Part shown: one piece after another, positions 40,601 to 54,471 of the stretch | Numbering within the stretch: the stretch's first letter is position 1 | Layout of the letters: each line of letters starts with the position of its first letter | Origin: Casuarius casuarius | Taxonomy: Eukaryota; Chordata; Aves; Casuariiformes; Casuariidae | DNA: 64,000 nt | Direction of reading: 5' to 3' | NCBI GenBank assembly: GCA_003342895.1 | Contig: PTFA01000394.1 | Span: 124,001-188,000, forward strand | Made by a program: the position numbers and the translations under genes | Notes under the pieces: generated by a model | What the model saw: the letters and a program-made list of their open reading frames with translations, nothing else | Told to the model about the DNA's origin: nothing | Database searches by the model: none

Positions 40601-43600
40601 GTCAGAATTAAAATCTCCCCTTAGCTATATTTATCTTTCAGAACTCAAGTTTGTTATTAGCTGTCTTTTTTTCTACCACCAATTTCTGAATATTTACGAG
40701 AGAGTATATATCCAGATACACAGAGTAGAAAGGAAGTAATGTATGCATAATTTACCAGAGCTGAAATTACAGTCAAATTACACAGGTTATGGCCTACTGA
40801 TTAGTGATGAAAACTTTATGCTAGACTACACAGATATATATTCTTTTAGAGCAAACATACAGCATTTAAAATATTTTTTCTCAACTTAAAATACTTAATT
40901 TGAGTTATATTTCAAAATTCCCATGACTGCAAAACAGATTGCCTTAGTCTGATGAGTCTAATTTTGAACACTCTGGAAGAAGAAAAAGAGTATAACTGAG
41001 AAATTGCATTTATTGGTTGCTTTTAAAAACAGCCAATCTGTTTTATTTTGCATAGGAATGTTAGGCTTTAAGTTGTGGCATCACAGGACTCATTAACTCA
41101 GTGTAATTTCCCTTTCTTAATGACATCAGTTTTCTAGTTCTAGCCCTCACTGCTTGTTTCTTGCTCTAACAGACTGTTTCACAGCAATTCAACACTAGTC
41201 AAAGATGGAATATTGCCCTTCTGGGCTTCAGGTCAACATAATTGGGAGATGAAGCTCCACAGCTGGCAGAGAAAAAAAAGAGAACATTTTTGTGGCAGGT
41301 TAGTTTAAAAAAAGAAAGCTGACTGAAAATGTTCAAAAGTTTGGAATGCTACTGGGATCTTGTGGGAGGNTGGTTGAAGAGGCAAATGCAGGTGCAGTCA
41401 TCAAAGATGTATGGTAAAGGAAGCTTATCACATGACTCCACAAGTCATCATAGAGATACCAACAGCCATATGTTAATAGGCAGGCAAAAAGACAATTCCA
41501 GCTTAGATTTGTCACAAAAATAAACATATTTGCCTTAGAGGAGTCTGTTTTTATAACCATGTGTGACAGGACACTAAGCAAGCCAAAACTTTGAGGCAGA
41601 GCCGTCTGCACCCTTTCCTTAGAGTTAGCACATCAAAAATGGTAAAATAATTTTCAATCTCTAAGCTGGGTTTTAGTGGAACCCAAACTGAAACAAGATA
41701 GCCTTTGAAACAGAGAAAATTCAAATCTGTCAAAAGAGACAGGTCCACATAAAACATTTTGTAAACAATCTCCTCCCTACTCTAGGTGCCTGTACATCAA
41801 AATCCAGCTCCCAGGTCGAGCAGTTTTCCATTCTTGAGTTGCTACAAACTCAACATTCCTTTCTGGAGCCCAAGGAAAATTTCTTTGTCCCTTTCCCCCT
41901 CCTACCTACGTGGCTGTTCCCTGCCTCTCCTGAGAAGTTCCCAGCTCCTCCCACACTGCCAACTCCCAACCTGCCTGCCCTGAGCTCCAGAAGCTTTGGC
42001 AGCTGAGCAGGGCCAGTAACACTCTGAAACTCATTCCAGGGAAGACCCATCATCCCTTCGAACTACAAGAGTTAGCCTGATCAATAAAGCCCGTGCCAAG
42101 CCAAAGCAGACAGACAACCTACTTTCCTCTTTCTACAAACTATAACACGCAATAAACTGTGAACAACCAAGTAACACAATATACTCTTCATCACACCACG
42201 GATGAAAGACAATTTTCAACTGTTATGAATCAATAACTTTAAAATAATATGAATGCTGAATTTAGATTGCCTACTTCCATAGTGTAGCAGGATGATTGTG
42301 TACCACCCAGCCCTCCCTGCTCATTCGCCCTGGTAGTTTGTAGAGCAGTGAGGAATCTTTGACAGTTCTCATGTGTGGAGCTGTACAAGGCTCTTGTTCA
42401 ACATATAATCAAATAGAGCTCACTGGCCTTTGTTCTTTTCACTTAAAATGAGACTTTTCAATCCTGTGCTCAAATATTTTCTGGACGGATGTGATAGCAC
42501 ATTTCTCCTGCAGGCGACAGTGTTTTAATGGGGGAGGAACACAAACTGCAGGGCAGAGTTTGTTAAGTCTTGTTTGCTGAGACAGGTCATCTTTTCCCAT
42601 GAAATGGCCTTNATTGCCATTAAGACAGTTCATTGGATTTTTTTTTAACTCCCCAAACATAGGTTTGCCATAGACCTATGGCAGGCTTGCATGGACTTTA
42701 ATTTTTATTAACTCCTGACCCTTCACTTTTCCCCAAACAAAATTTTGAAAACCGTGGGTTTGAATTAACTACCAAAATATGAATCCCAGCATACACAGTT
42801 TAATCTGATCAAATAAAATCAGCAAGTTTTTAAGAAGTGAGGATGAATACATTTTTTAAACGATAGAGGCTTGGCAACTTAAGAGGAAGCAAAGCATTGA
42901 ACATCCATTTTTGAAGGGAATTTTTCAGAGACAAAATAATTCCTGCATTTCTTCCCGCTGTCTTCTGCATAGAAAGAAGCCACTGTTTTATAGGCCAGAC
43001 CATTCTGCCTTTGGGAAGGGGAAGTCAGGAACAGGGAAACTCCCTGTTGAAGGGACAGCAGCATTCCCATGCCTGCAGCCCATTCCTGTGGCTCCCACAG
43101 CTGGAAATTAAACAGAAAAAGTGGGTAATGCAAACTTGTGGTCAGGTTTCAAAGTTAGTAGACTGTACTAGCTTGACATGTTTGAAATCAAACTGTGCAT
43201 TCTTTCATTCCATTTTTTATTGTCTGCTCTGTCTAGGTGCTTGAAATATTACGAATATCTGCTGTGACAGCACACTATTACTCTCAACCACCATAATTTT
43301 TAACACATTGTTTCTATAACATTTCCTCTTTCTCAATGTAATATTGGATTAAATTTCACAATGTGATTAACATGTGAGGGCAACCAATATTAAATAAATT
43401 AGCAGCTTCATTTTGTAGGGCAATTTTATGGATCTTCTTAAATTATTTTTCTCCTCCCAAAACAGAAAGTCCAGTAAGTTAGAAGCATATGGGGCAATAC
43501 ATGCTATCACAAGTGATGTTTCTGAACAAATAACAGGATGACAAAACCAGCTCTTTCCCATTACTTTTTATAATACAGAAACAGCTTCAGCATTTTTGGG

Positions 43601-43939
43601 GGGACTTAAGACGTATTCAGAACAGATATCAACATGTAAATTCTTTACAGGCTAAGGTAAACCACAGGGGAAATGATGCCTTGGAGACAAAGTAGTTCAG
43701 AAAAATCAACCCTGATAGAGACGAACAAAGTGACAGACCCACAGGCAACTCCCATGTCAGCAGCTCTGCTCCTCGTGAAGTCTGCCAAGAAGCATAACTT
43801 GCCTAGGTATTTCCAGCTGCCTGTTCATTATTTCATTATTCTCATTCCTGTCAAAATGCATCTTTCTTGCAACACTGTCATTCACGAAACATCCACTTTA
43901 GGCTCCAAAGGCAAACAGGCCAAAATCAGAGTTTTATTA

Positions 43940-44005
43940 ATCTGAAATAGGTCCACTGAAGTCAATAGTCATACCCATTTATATTCCTGGAGAAATTTGG
44001 CTCAA
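43940..44005. repeat. Possible diverged short palindromic repeat
   Basis: TCTGAAATAGGTCCACTGAA, GTCAATAGTCATACCCATTT and GGAGAAATTTGGCTCAA share words with the palindromic repeats near 55.8 and 59.5 kb, but mirror symmetry is weak. Confidence 0.3.
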
Positions 44006-47000
44006 TATTTTAAAATGCAGGAAATTCTGATCCTATTGGAGACTTTTCAGCTTGGTGCAATTGCCCTGGGTTTGTGGGAATTTAGGGGATGTTCTCCAAA
44101 AACTAAGATGGCCAGACTGGGTTTCATCTCAGATATTANCTGAGATTTTTCTACTAGGTTTTAGCATCAATATTACATACAACACACACAAATTACATAG
44201 TGTCTGTAATATGCTCTTAAGTACAGAGGTCATTCTCTCAAGCAGAAGGGGTTCCATGCAATGCTGAATGGAGCTCCTGAGAGGACAACAGTATTGATTC
44301 ATGTCACTCAGATACTCTGTCTCTGATCTTGTTGGTTTCCCCTAAGGCAAAATACCCTCTGCAATATTAGAGGAGGATAAAGGCACGCTGCAGAAGCTAC
44401 TGCTCCCTTTCATATAGAAAGATGAGCTGTATGTTGGAAAGCCTCTCCAGTCTGGGAAAGAGGTTCCTTCCACAGTTGCTTTCAGCCATTTGTTCTGCTG
44501 CTTCCTATTCATCTAATTACTCTTAATGTTGATATGCAGCCTCTTTTCTTGGGCATTAGCAGCACAGGCATTACTGGGTGGTGGAGACTGGGAAGAATCA
44601 CCAAATGAAAAGGGACATTCATAGTGCTGCAAGTGAGGTTTTCTCACTCCCTTCTTCCTGTGGCTCTCCATAGGTTTTTTTAATACCATAATCATTTAGG
44701 GTCAAACAAAAGAGCACCTAAAATGTACTAATCATTCTTTTTTTCCTTTTTTTTTTTTTTTGGCTAGTTCAACTCTCCTCCAGCTCAAAATAATAGTAAC
44801 ATCTTTCAGTTTTAGCTGCATCTTAGGTGCCATATGGATGTCCAAGAAATAAATACTGATTCTACTTTCCATACATAAATACACATATACATATAATGAT
44901 TTAAAAAATGTCAAGCTACTTTGTNGTAGTTGGATCTATTCCTGGATAGAAAAAGATATATATATACACACCTCAATTGGGTACACGTAAATACTTATAT
45001 GCTTAAAAATTAAGCACCTGCCCCAATACTAGAAGGATCAGAGCCATAGCTGGCCTGCAGTTGTGGGAAGAAGTAAAGAATAGAAACAGTATTTATAGGT
45101 TGGATGTTCTTATCTAGGAGAAAGTAAAAGACAAGATTTCTATATAACATCTGGAATAAATTTTGAACTTTTTACATAGCTAAAAATAAAAACAGATGCA
45201 TAAAAATCTTATTGGTATAACACAGACCAATTTTGAAAGGACTATTATCTGCAAATGCAATGATCCTTAAAGCTTACCTTGAGGAAGACTTAAGGATTCT
45301 GAGCAATGTAGGAAGGATAGCAAGGTAGCTAAAAAATCAGTACTTGGAGTGAAATACACACTTTTCTCTCCATTTTTCAATCTCTCTCTCATATCTGATC
45401 ATAATGGTAGAACATTAGAAGACCAAACTGTATAATAAATTTTGGAAAATAACTCCAGTCATTATCTGGAATCAATCAGGATATAACAGATTAATATTTA
45501 ACATGAGACAAATATCTCCTCCTACACTTCATTAACTGCAAACGTACACTGTAGATGTTAAATGCATATGTAAAGCTTGATTACTCCAGATATTGGGAAT
45601 TTATGTAGAATCTACAGTCTGAATCTGGGTAGTATAACCCAACTCTAGGTTTTGGTGCTACCACCTTCAAGGTATTACAGATAATTACAACAAAAGTGGG
45701 AGATTTTTTAATAAGAATCATAAAATATATTACATTATCTCTCATATTAAAGAAAAACAGGCTATGAACAGTTAGACTATACCCTTGAATTCTGGACTTA
45801 CTATTATCTAGTGCAGATTCTTATCTCATATAAACTTTACTTAATATGAAAACTTCTGAATCAGTTGCCTAGTACTTTAATATTAAACATCAGGAACATA
45901 TAAACACTATAGTAGTGTAAAGAGCAAGGTAACCGAACTTAAATTTCTTTAACTGAGAAGCCAATTCCCCAAAGCCATATTTCCTATTTTACAGTATTTC
46001 ATGAAATTCATATGAATAAATTAAGCTGGATTTTAACGTACAGTTTTACATTTTGTTTCTAAGAATCTCTAATTTCTTTATCTAGTTTATTGTTTTTATC
46101 TTCCTTGACTACCCCACTCAGGTAGACCTCAATACTTTTTGTTTCAGTCCAGACTGGCTACAAATGAATCTAATTATTTTAAAGTTTGGGCTATCTGCCT
46201 ACCACATAGCAGCAACTGGATACCAACCAGTTGTTAATGCAACTTTGAAAGTATGCATTAGCTTCAATTTTTTCTAATAAATATGATAATTTTCATGCTA
46301 TTGACTCAAATAAAAAATAATGACTTTCTGAAAAACAATCAAAATACTGGGCAGTTAAGGTACAAGTTGAGAGCAGTACAGACTACAGTAGAATTAATGA
46401 AGCACTGTGAACATTTCTCTGATGTCCTTTAAAGTGCTGAATTGAACAGCAATCAATATTTTGATTATTTGATATAATGAATATTATGCAGACAAAGGCT
46501 TAAGCTCAATTTCACAATATCATCAAGTGGGACAAGGCATATGCAAAAATGTTCTCCTGGTCCTTCATTTACACATTATTTTGTGATTCTGCTTGAGTTG
46601 CTATTTTCTCCTCAGTTTGTGCTAACTTCAGAAGTTAATATTCATATTATATTACAGTAAACAATGTAAGAAAGGGATGTCTTTTACAAAGCACCCACTT
46701 ATTGTGGANTCAACTAATATTTTCCAGACACTTGCCTTTTCAGTATACATACACACACAGAAAGAAAATGTAAATACTCTGCTTTGGAGAGAGGAATTAT
46801 GAAGGATCTGGGCTCTGCAGAAATCCATGCCCATGGACAGGAAGCCCAAGGCAATTTGGCAGTTTTAGTGCAATCTTTGCTTCATTTTTCCCTGCCCTAT
46901 GAAGTACTCAATGCCTTCTGGGAACTGCTGTTAACATGCACAGCCCACTAGCCTCCTGGGACTAGTCCCAAAGACTTTGACAGGGCTTACGTACTGAAGG

Positions 47001-49859
47001 TTGCCTCACATTTCAAAAGGGCGTAATCAGTCCTAAACAGAGGTTTGACGCCTTAAACAATTAAAAGGCACCAAATCAAATGAAAAGCTTTACCACGTCT
47101 TAATTTTAAAGCTATTGCACATAACTAACTCAACCACTTTCAGCAAAAAGTTTTCTTCATTCTGTGGTAAATACAGAACTATGTCCTTTATGAAGAATAA
47201 TTACACTGCACAACTATGCATGCCATTCAGTTTTCATCAACTAGTACTATTCTAATGTACATTTAAACCTATTCAGAGGTGGATGATGGGAAATATTCAA
47301 AGAAGTCTGCTACCACTCTCATATTCCAAGGCAGTTAGCATTCGACAATCCAGTGAGTCCTTTGACAGGAAGGAATATGAGTTTAATAGAGTTAGTATGA
47401 GTTTAATATATGTGCATATTTATGGGTGATAAAGTTCTAATTTTTTATTTATTTATTTTTACTTTTTTATCTGCACATCATGTTTCTACTCCTGCTCTTT
47501 TGGGACGTGGGCAAGTGAGAGGGCAGGCATGAGACAGAGAAAGATCTGAGGCAGAAGGCCTACTGGAAATGTTACCTTTGTTTTCTTATGTGCATAACTT
47601 AGTGCTCTTTCTTATAGAACAGGATAAACTTTTCTTCAACTCCAAAATAATTTACTCCAAAGTAATTTAACATGTGATTCAGTTGAGAGATATCTGTGCA
47701 TAGGGAGCAGAAATAGAGGACTGCCAAGACCAGGCATAAGTTAATTTGCTGTTAGCTATGTACCTCCTTAGTTCTCTCCCTGTTTTAATTTCCCCCAGTG
47801 CAAAGGCAACTGTGAGGGTGGTAGCATTAGTGTTGCCTGAGACTAATAAACATGCTACAAGTGTGTGACACATGCAGACCATTAGTCTGTGCCTGCACTG
47901 CCTCCTTGTGTATTAGCTAGGCCACCAGTGCTCCTACCTACAAGACAATGCCCCGGAACAATGCAAAACAGGGCCTGTAAGAGGTCTTTCATACTTAAAC
48001 ACCTGCGTTCTTAATTTGCCACAAGTCTTACTTAAAAATGGACTGTGGTATTACATGCTGGCCCATAGATTCAAGAACAGAATAATTAAAGTAGAACTGG
48101 TCACTGAAACTCTGATAATAAGATAAACATTTGGCGATGAGAGTAATTGAGCCTGTCCGAACTGTCCATTATTAGTTCTCCCAACTCCATTCCAACTGGT
48201 CTGCAGCAAAAGAAGTCTCAGATTCATTGTAAAAACAAATCAATGAAGGGACCAACTAGATAAAAACAATTAAAGGCAAATATTAAAAAGGTGTTATGTT
48301 GCAAAACCACTATAGATTTATATTAATGATAAGTTTTAATGGGCTGTTGAATAGATTCAGAAATGGCACCAGAACATAGGTTTTTGACAGTTCTGGCATG
48401 TAATGGCAATATCTAAAAAAAAAGAAAAAACGTCTATTCAGAAACTGAGAAACTAATTCCTACATGAAATCCGGATGTCTCATTTGTAGTTGTCTTAAAT
48501 AAGGAAAATTCTGACATCTTTAATAGGTCATTCATTTTTTAGAAGATGTTACATTAATAGACAACATAATCTTTTTATTTTTGAATCAAGTATAATTACA
48601 GTTACCAAAGGTTATGAGCTGACCAGATCCCCAGAAGAAATTTATGCAAATGAAAAAGGAATGGTTGGCTGCTGTATCAATTACACTACATTGTGCTATA
48701 CAGTAACAGTAAGTGAACCTCAAAAGATTAAGGAGTTTGGCTGAAATAAACACCAAAAACTTTATCCAGATTGCCAAGCTGAGCTGGCAATGCTGCATGA
48801 TATTTGATACTTCCTGCTGCTTGCTAAAAAGGATGGAAATGTTGCGATGTTCATATGCTGTAAAATGCTATTTCAGCAATATCCTCCTTCCTACGATAGC
48901 GATTGCTGCCATACACTTATACAAGGTCCAATATCTCTTTCCTCACTAGGTGGGATGCTATTGGAGGGCAGTGACCTGAGTGCCTTTGAATTCTTATGCG
49001 CAGGTGAGTATACAGCAGCAAATCAAAGGAGTGAGGAAGCTTCCTGAGTCCAATCCACCCTCCCACATGCCTATACCATCTTCTATACTTGCAGAGAATC
49101 AAATACAGTAGAGATATCACTACCTGAAAAGCAGGTTTGTTATTTTAAATATGCAATGAGCTTTTTGTAGAAGAGGAAAGAGTAAGGTTTTTTAAAATGG
49201 CTTTTCCTCAGGGAACTTCATAGGTTGACAGAGTTGTAACATCCTAAGGCCAAACATATAGCACATTCCCAGGACAATCCCAGTCATGGAATCTTCCATT
49301 CACAAACCTGTGGTTCTGTGGATCCACAATTCACAGACAAACTAACTTCCCAGTTATATCCCAGTATGCTGTAGCTTCTAAAACAGGCCATCTGTATCAG
49401 CATCAGAAGAGAGTGATATTGTCCATGTGCTTACATTTGTGTGTACTGTGGCTATGGAAAGCAAGAATGAAGGAACTTGACAGAGAATTAGAAATTGTCA
49501 GACTAAATCTATCAACAAAAAGAACAAAGTAAATGAAATATTGTCCTCCTTAATAGTGGCAAGATTTTACCTTAATATGATCAATTACTTCCTCCTCTGA
49601 TGTAATAATAGATACATACTGACAAAATAGGAGGGCTGAGGAATGGAACACCTGAAAGAACACGATTGTGTGATATAGAAGTATGCCTCATATTAGAAAG
49701 GGGTTCAAGGAAAGAACACATGCCCTTTTCGTCTGGGCAGACAGAGCAGAATCAAGCCACGATCTAGGTTGCCCATTTCCTGTTTTTCCAAACAACCATA
49801 ATCTCCATTTTGACTAAGTACATGAAACCTACAGAAAAACTGAAAATAATGNGTTAGGC

Positions 49860-52800
49860 CCTGATAACACCAGCTGCTTTCCTCTCCCTTTGAGGCACAG
49901 AGAATCCACCATGGGGTGGGTTCTTCAGGACTTCTTTTTCTAAACCCCAGCCATAATCATAAACCTAACTTTTTAACCATATTATATGACCACTAACCAC
50001 AGCAGACACAGTGAAAGTAAGAAACTGACCCATACCTCTATCTCTGCGGCTCACACAAAAATCAGGCTCTCCAAACTTAGTCTTCTCAAGCCCCACTGTA
50101 ATACCTACTTAGGTAACCAGCACTTACAGCAAAACAGAGGATGAAGCACCCTCACAGTACTAGCAAGCCACACAAAGTTTGGGGACAGCAAGACTCTTGA
50201 ATTAAACATAACCCCAGTCCTAAACCTTACTTTCATTGCAGCAAGGTGACGGACTTACAAAGACACTTCAAGCCTTTATTTCCAGAGCTGTAACCTTAGG
50301 TGTAGTCTGTTCGGTAACATTTACAATAATTCTGAACTAAGGCAATGGCCTACAAAAACATCAGAGCTGCTCTTATCTCAATAGGTTGTGCAGAATCAAA
50401 AAATTAGCCAGCATCCTCAAGGCCTCATCTCTCAAACCATAATATCTAACCCCATCCCTAACCCCCAATTATAGATGCATATGAATAGTTATCAAAAAGA
50501 AAATAAAGTCATGAATATTCCATCCAACTTCCTATTCCTGCAAGCAGTGCAGTGATAAGTATGGGTCTTGAAAATATCCTTCTTCTACCCTAATCTTACA
50601 GCCAACCTTATACCTAACCTTCACTATACCCAGGTAACCAAATACAACTACAGTGCTGAAAAAAAAATATTGTCCAGTGACAGCAACAAGCTGCCTCTTA
50701 TTCCCCCATCAATAACCCAGTCTCTTGAGGTCATCTTTTGTACACTGTAACCTTAATGACAAAATATACAAGCTTAGTAGATGGAAAAGGTAGTAAACTG
50801 AAAATAAGACATTTGCCCTTGATGATACCAGCCCACTTTCTATTTCCACATCCTGAAATACGCAACAATCAACTCAGTTGCCTGTGAATTATGTTGTTGA
50901 GTCCTAACCTAAACCTTGTCCCTCTTCTCCTGTTGACAGCAACCTTCCTAACTCTTCAGATCTGTTAAAAATTGATGCTGAGGTGGGGGCTTGACACTTT
51001 CCCAATCTTAATCTGAAAGATAGCTAGTCATAAAGTAAAAAAATGCCAACAGTTTGTAGCATCACTGGTCTCTTTTCTGCCCCTAACAGGGTGCAATAAA
51101 TTGGATTCTAGACAGGAAAGCTAATCTCAAGCTTATTCAGGAGACCATCTGGTCTCAGGACCCTAGAACAGTCTCTGGCTCATTTTGTTTACTAATATAT
51201 ATCTAGTCTAAAGATTCTCAAACCTCAGTCCTAACTCCANTTCCTGTAGCTGCAACCCTAACTACTGCCTTATTAATAACTAGAGGACCAATTACCAAAG
51301 GAAAAGTCATTGGCTTCTATTCTTATCAGCTGAGTCTTATTAATTCTTATTTCTAGAAACACCATAGATTCTACCCCAAAGTATGCTCTTGATACTTAAG
51401 CTTCCAAAACCCCAGCCTTAACCCGTTTTAAACAGTAACACCACTCCTATTCTTACCTAGGGCAAGAATTCTACAGAGATTGACATAGGAAAAGATAGTA
51501 CAGGACTTCTAGCAGTATCTGCCCGATTCTCATCTCTGCAGTCTTTGTAGAGTCCAATGCTAATTTATAATATATTCATAGGACCCACTCCTGGAATACA
51601 AGAAAATACCAATCTCTGGTTTTCCATGGTACTGTTTCTATGCTTATCTGCAGAGGACCCTGTGGAATAGCACATTACTCAGGGATGCAGACACCTTATA
51701 TTAAAAATGCTAACCCTAACCTCAAGTGTAACAACAGCCTTGTTCAGATCTAGCGAATGAATTCCAACTGTAAAACAGAATAGAGACCCTTAGTTTATTT
51801 CTACATCTGGTATAGAAGTATCATTTTCTCTGGAGGAAGAAAACGACTAAAGGCTTTGGCTGCTAAGTACTCTAGCACAAAGCTTGCTGCCAAGATCGTT
51901 GCATTTATGAAAAATGAATTTACCTCTTGATGCTTTATTTTCCTAAGCCCTAACCCTATGCCTAACACTAGACTTATTCTTAGCCTATAGGAAAACATAA
52001 CGCAAGGCATTGGTTTCTGTCAATGCCTGCTTCTTTCCTATCTCCTTGTTTCTCACAGGTTCCAAATGTAACCAAATTGTTCCAAACTGTGACAGTTTAG
52101 ACCTCAAATCTCAGCCTTAAACCCATCTCTAGTAGTAGTTTTATTTTTAGGAAGGGCACCAGTTTCTACAGGAAATTGCAACATAGTTCATCAGATTCTA
52201 TTAATACCTCCCTGCTACTCACCTCTGGTAGTCTTGCAGAGTCCAGCATTACTCAGGGTTAGGACAGTTACAATTCTCAAATCCTAACTATGACTTGAAC
52301 CCCAAACTTGCAGGTTAGGGAGTAATGCCTAGTACTAAAGACAATATTAGCCAATGATTTCTACCAACACTAGCCCCATTCTTACCTTTGAGGGGTCTTG
52401 TAGAAAGGTANATTGAGAAGTCTTTGCCAAAACCCTGACCATCATAATACCTACCTCCTAGACAGTCTACTAGCCCCCATAGGACTGATAAAACTCAAGG
52501 CACAGGTTTCTATCAATATTAGCATATTTAATAACTCCAAGGGTTGGTGGGTTCAGCAACAATCAGGTTTCTTAAGACTTCAAAATCCCCAGCCCCAACC
52601 TTCAGCCAAATTTTTGCCCTTTACTTACTGTTAGGGGTGACATAAATGCCTACAGGGGGAGATATCATCAGGTATCAGTTTCTATCAACAACAGCATCTC
52701 TGGACACTTCGCAAAATCTATCACTGAACTGAATTCAACAATAACAACAGAAAATTTCCCAAATCTTGACCAAACCTCACATATAAATTATATATAAATT

Positions 52801-53545
52801 ATGTAGAGGCTCATATATAAATTATGTAGAGGCAGAGGCTAATCACTATAGTATAAAACTATGAGTAATGGCTTTTTTGACCCAGGCCTCTTTCAATTTC
52901 TGGGGGGAGTGCCAAGTCCACATCAGAATTCTTGANGCTTTAATTTCCAAACCCTATCCTATTTTAACCTTATTTATTACTAGGGGATCAATCTCAGCAA
53001 TAAAATACGATTTAAAGTTTTGGATTCTATCCATCCTGGTTTTCTTCTTACCTCTGAGCTTTTGCAGAATCCACTGCCAATCAGGGATGATGACACTTTA
53101 GATTCCACAAACCTAACCCTAAACTCCTCTCTAAGTGGGGAGGGGAAAGGGGGCAGCCTGGTGACAAAAGGGGTCCTGTTGGGATTTGTCTTTTCTAACC
53201 TTATTTATAGCTAAAAACCAATCCTTACAAGAAAAAAGTAACATAAAACTTTAAGTTCAATTACCACCTGCCATAGTTTTATCTCTGAAGATCTGCAGAA
53301 TCCTACATTAAACTTGGATCTCAACACTTTGTATTCCAAAACCCTGACTTAACCCTATNGTAACCCTGATTTTATATAAACCTGGTAGGCGAGTCCTAAA
53401 GCTGATGTCAAACTTCGTACACCTTTACCTTCCCTCCCAAAGAGTTCTATCATGTGATTCTTTAAATTCCTAACCCTAACCTTAATTTGAACTCTACTTA
53501 TTACACAGGCCTAGAATTTTTAATCTCTCTTGTTGGTGTTTCTGG
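49860..53545. repeat. Degenerate tandem array, about 150-190 bp period, with CCCTAA-rich units
   Basis: A recurring block made of CCAAAACCC(C/T)(A/G)(A/G)CC followed by CCTAAC or CTTAAC occurs near 49941, 50085, 50208, 50435, 50585, 50900, 51216, 51401, 51704, 51942, 52102, 52275, 52427, 52580, 52757, 52946, 53105, 53333 and 53467. Steps in the better part (51942-53467) are about 160, 173, 152, 153, 177, 189, 159, 228 and 134 bp. Other words recur in fixed order between these blocks: TTTCTATCAA, then TTGCAGAATCC or TTGCAGAGTCC, then the CCCTAAC block, then ATTACTAGGGG. Single units are too diverged to align by eye over their full length, so exact unit borders are not given. No coding frame runs through the array. 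Confidence 0.75.
52791..52833. repeat. Tandem duplication of a 20-bp word
   Basis: TATATAAATTATGTAGAGGC at 52791-52810 is repeated exactly at 52814-52833. It lies inside the degenerate array and looks like a recent slippage event within one unit. Confidence 0.9.
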
Positions 53546-54436
53546 TAACAACTCCAGTCAGTGCACATTCAGTTTAAAAATGTAAAGAATTTTTCAATAG
53601 AAACTGTACAAATTCAATCCTCAATATACATATGGCAACTGATATGAACTGAACTTGCAGCCACCTCATGGCCCTGCTTTTTGGAGGTATGAAATCCAGT
53701 AAGAGTAGGTCAACGATGCACAGTGCAGCTCTGTCTAATCACTCCAGCTTTGCCAGTGTCAACTGAAGATGCTTCTTTACACTCTCAATAGGAAAAATTA
53801 GTAATGCTAATGTTCCTATACTGCTTTGGCACCTGAGCGAATGAGTACTGAACTATACTGCTTTGTATCAAGTTTCTTTTACCATCACTTCTTCTCCCTG
53901 ACTCTTAGTTATCTGCAAGAATGAATCAATGGACACTGTGACACTCCCTAGTCCAAAGAGTTTGGTGAGGAACAGAGAAAGCCGTGGCTACGTTGTCCAA
54001 AACCTTAGACAACAGAACTGGTGGAGCTCAGTGGAGTAGTAAACTATTACTGGTAATAGCAAATAGTACAATATTACACTTCTTGAGGACAGAATCACAG
54101 AAACAAATATGGTTGTTTATTTGGTCTGTATGCATGCATTCATATATTTCTCTCCCATAAAAACTACCCAAAAAATTAACATTTCACCTAACAGAGGTCA
54201 TTCCACTAATCTCCATTTGTAAGAGATCTTTTTTTACAAAGGTTCATTTCACTGAAGCAGTATAACTTACTTTTTTTTCCAGCAGGATCATACAACAGAA
54301 TACTCTTCAAAAACATAGATCTGCACCAGAAATGAGACAAGGATGAGATATCCACCTACCAAATAAAAAGAATTAAAGTCACTGCAGTGAGTGATGACCT
54401 TTAAGACGGGCACATATCAAATTCTGCAACACTCAT

Positions 54437-54471
54437 TCTGCAAATTTTGCAAATTATTATATTTTGCAAAT
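54437..54471. promoter_or_regulatory. Cluster of TTTGCAAAT-like motifs
   Basis: CTGCAAATT followed by two copies of TTTGCAAAT (54446-54454 and 54463-54471). These resemble C/EBP- or POU-type sites. Enhancer activity is only a guess. The same nonamer occurs twice in each 332-bp inverted arm. Confidence 0.3.

Larger units (their letters stand above)
34611..49859. other. Intergenic AT-rich DNA
   Basis: About 15 kb without a supported gene. Small features listed separately are the 20-bp palindrome at 35161, the tandem duplication at 37638 and a weak palindromic repeat at 43940. A 15-T run at 44747-44761 has no AATAAA signal beside it on the minus strand, so it is not called a retrocopy. A pyrimidine-rich, GC-richer stretch lies at about 41790-42010. 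An octamer-like ATTTGCAT is at 38723-38730. Confidence 0.55.

Noticed and set aside
44735..44761. Processed pseudogene suggested by a T-run
   Set aside because: No polyadenylation signal, no flanking target-site duplication and no recognisable coding remnant on the minus strand.
49860..53545. CRISPR-like or true interstitial telomere array
   Set aside because: The units are diverged and have no fixed spacers, so it is not CRISPR. No uninterrupted (TTAGGG)n run of more than two or three copies is present, so it is not a plain interstitial telomere either.
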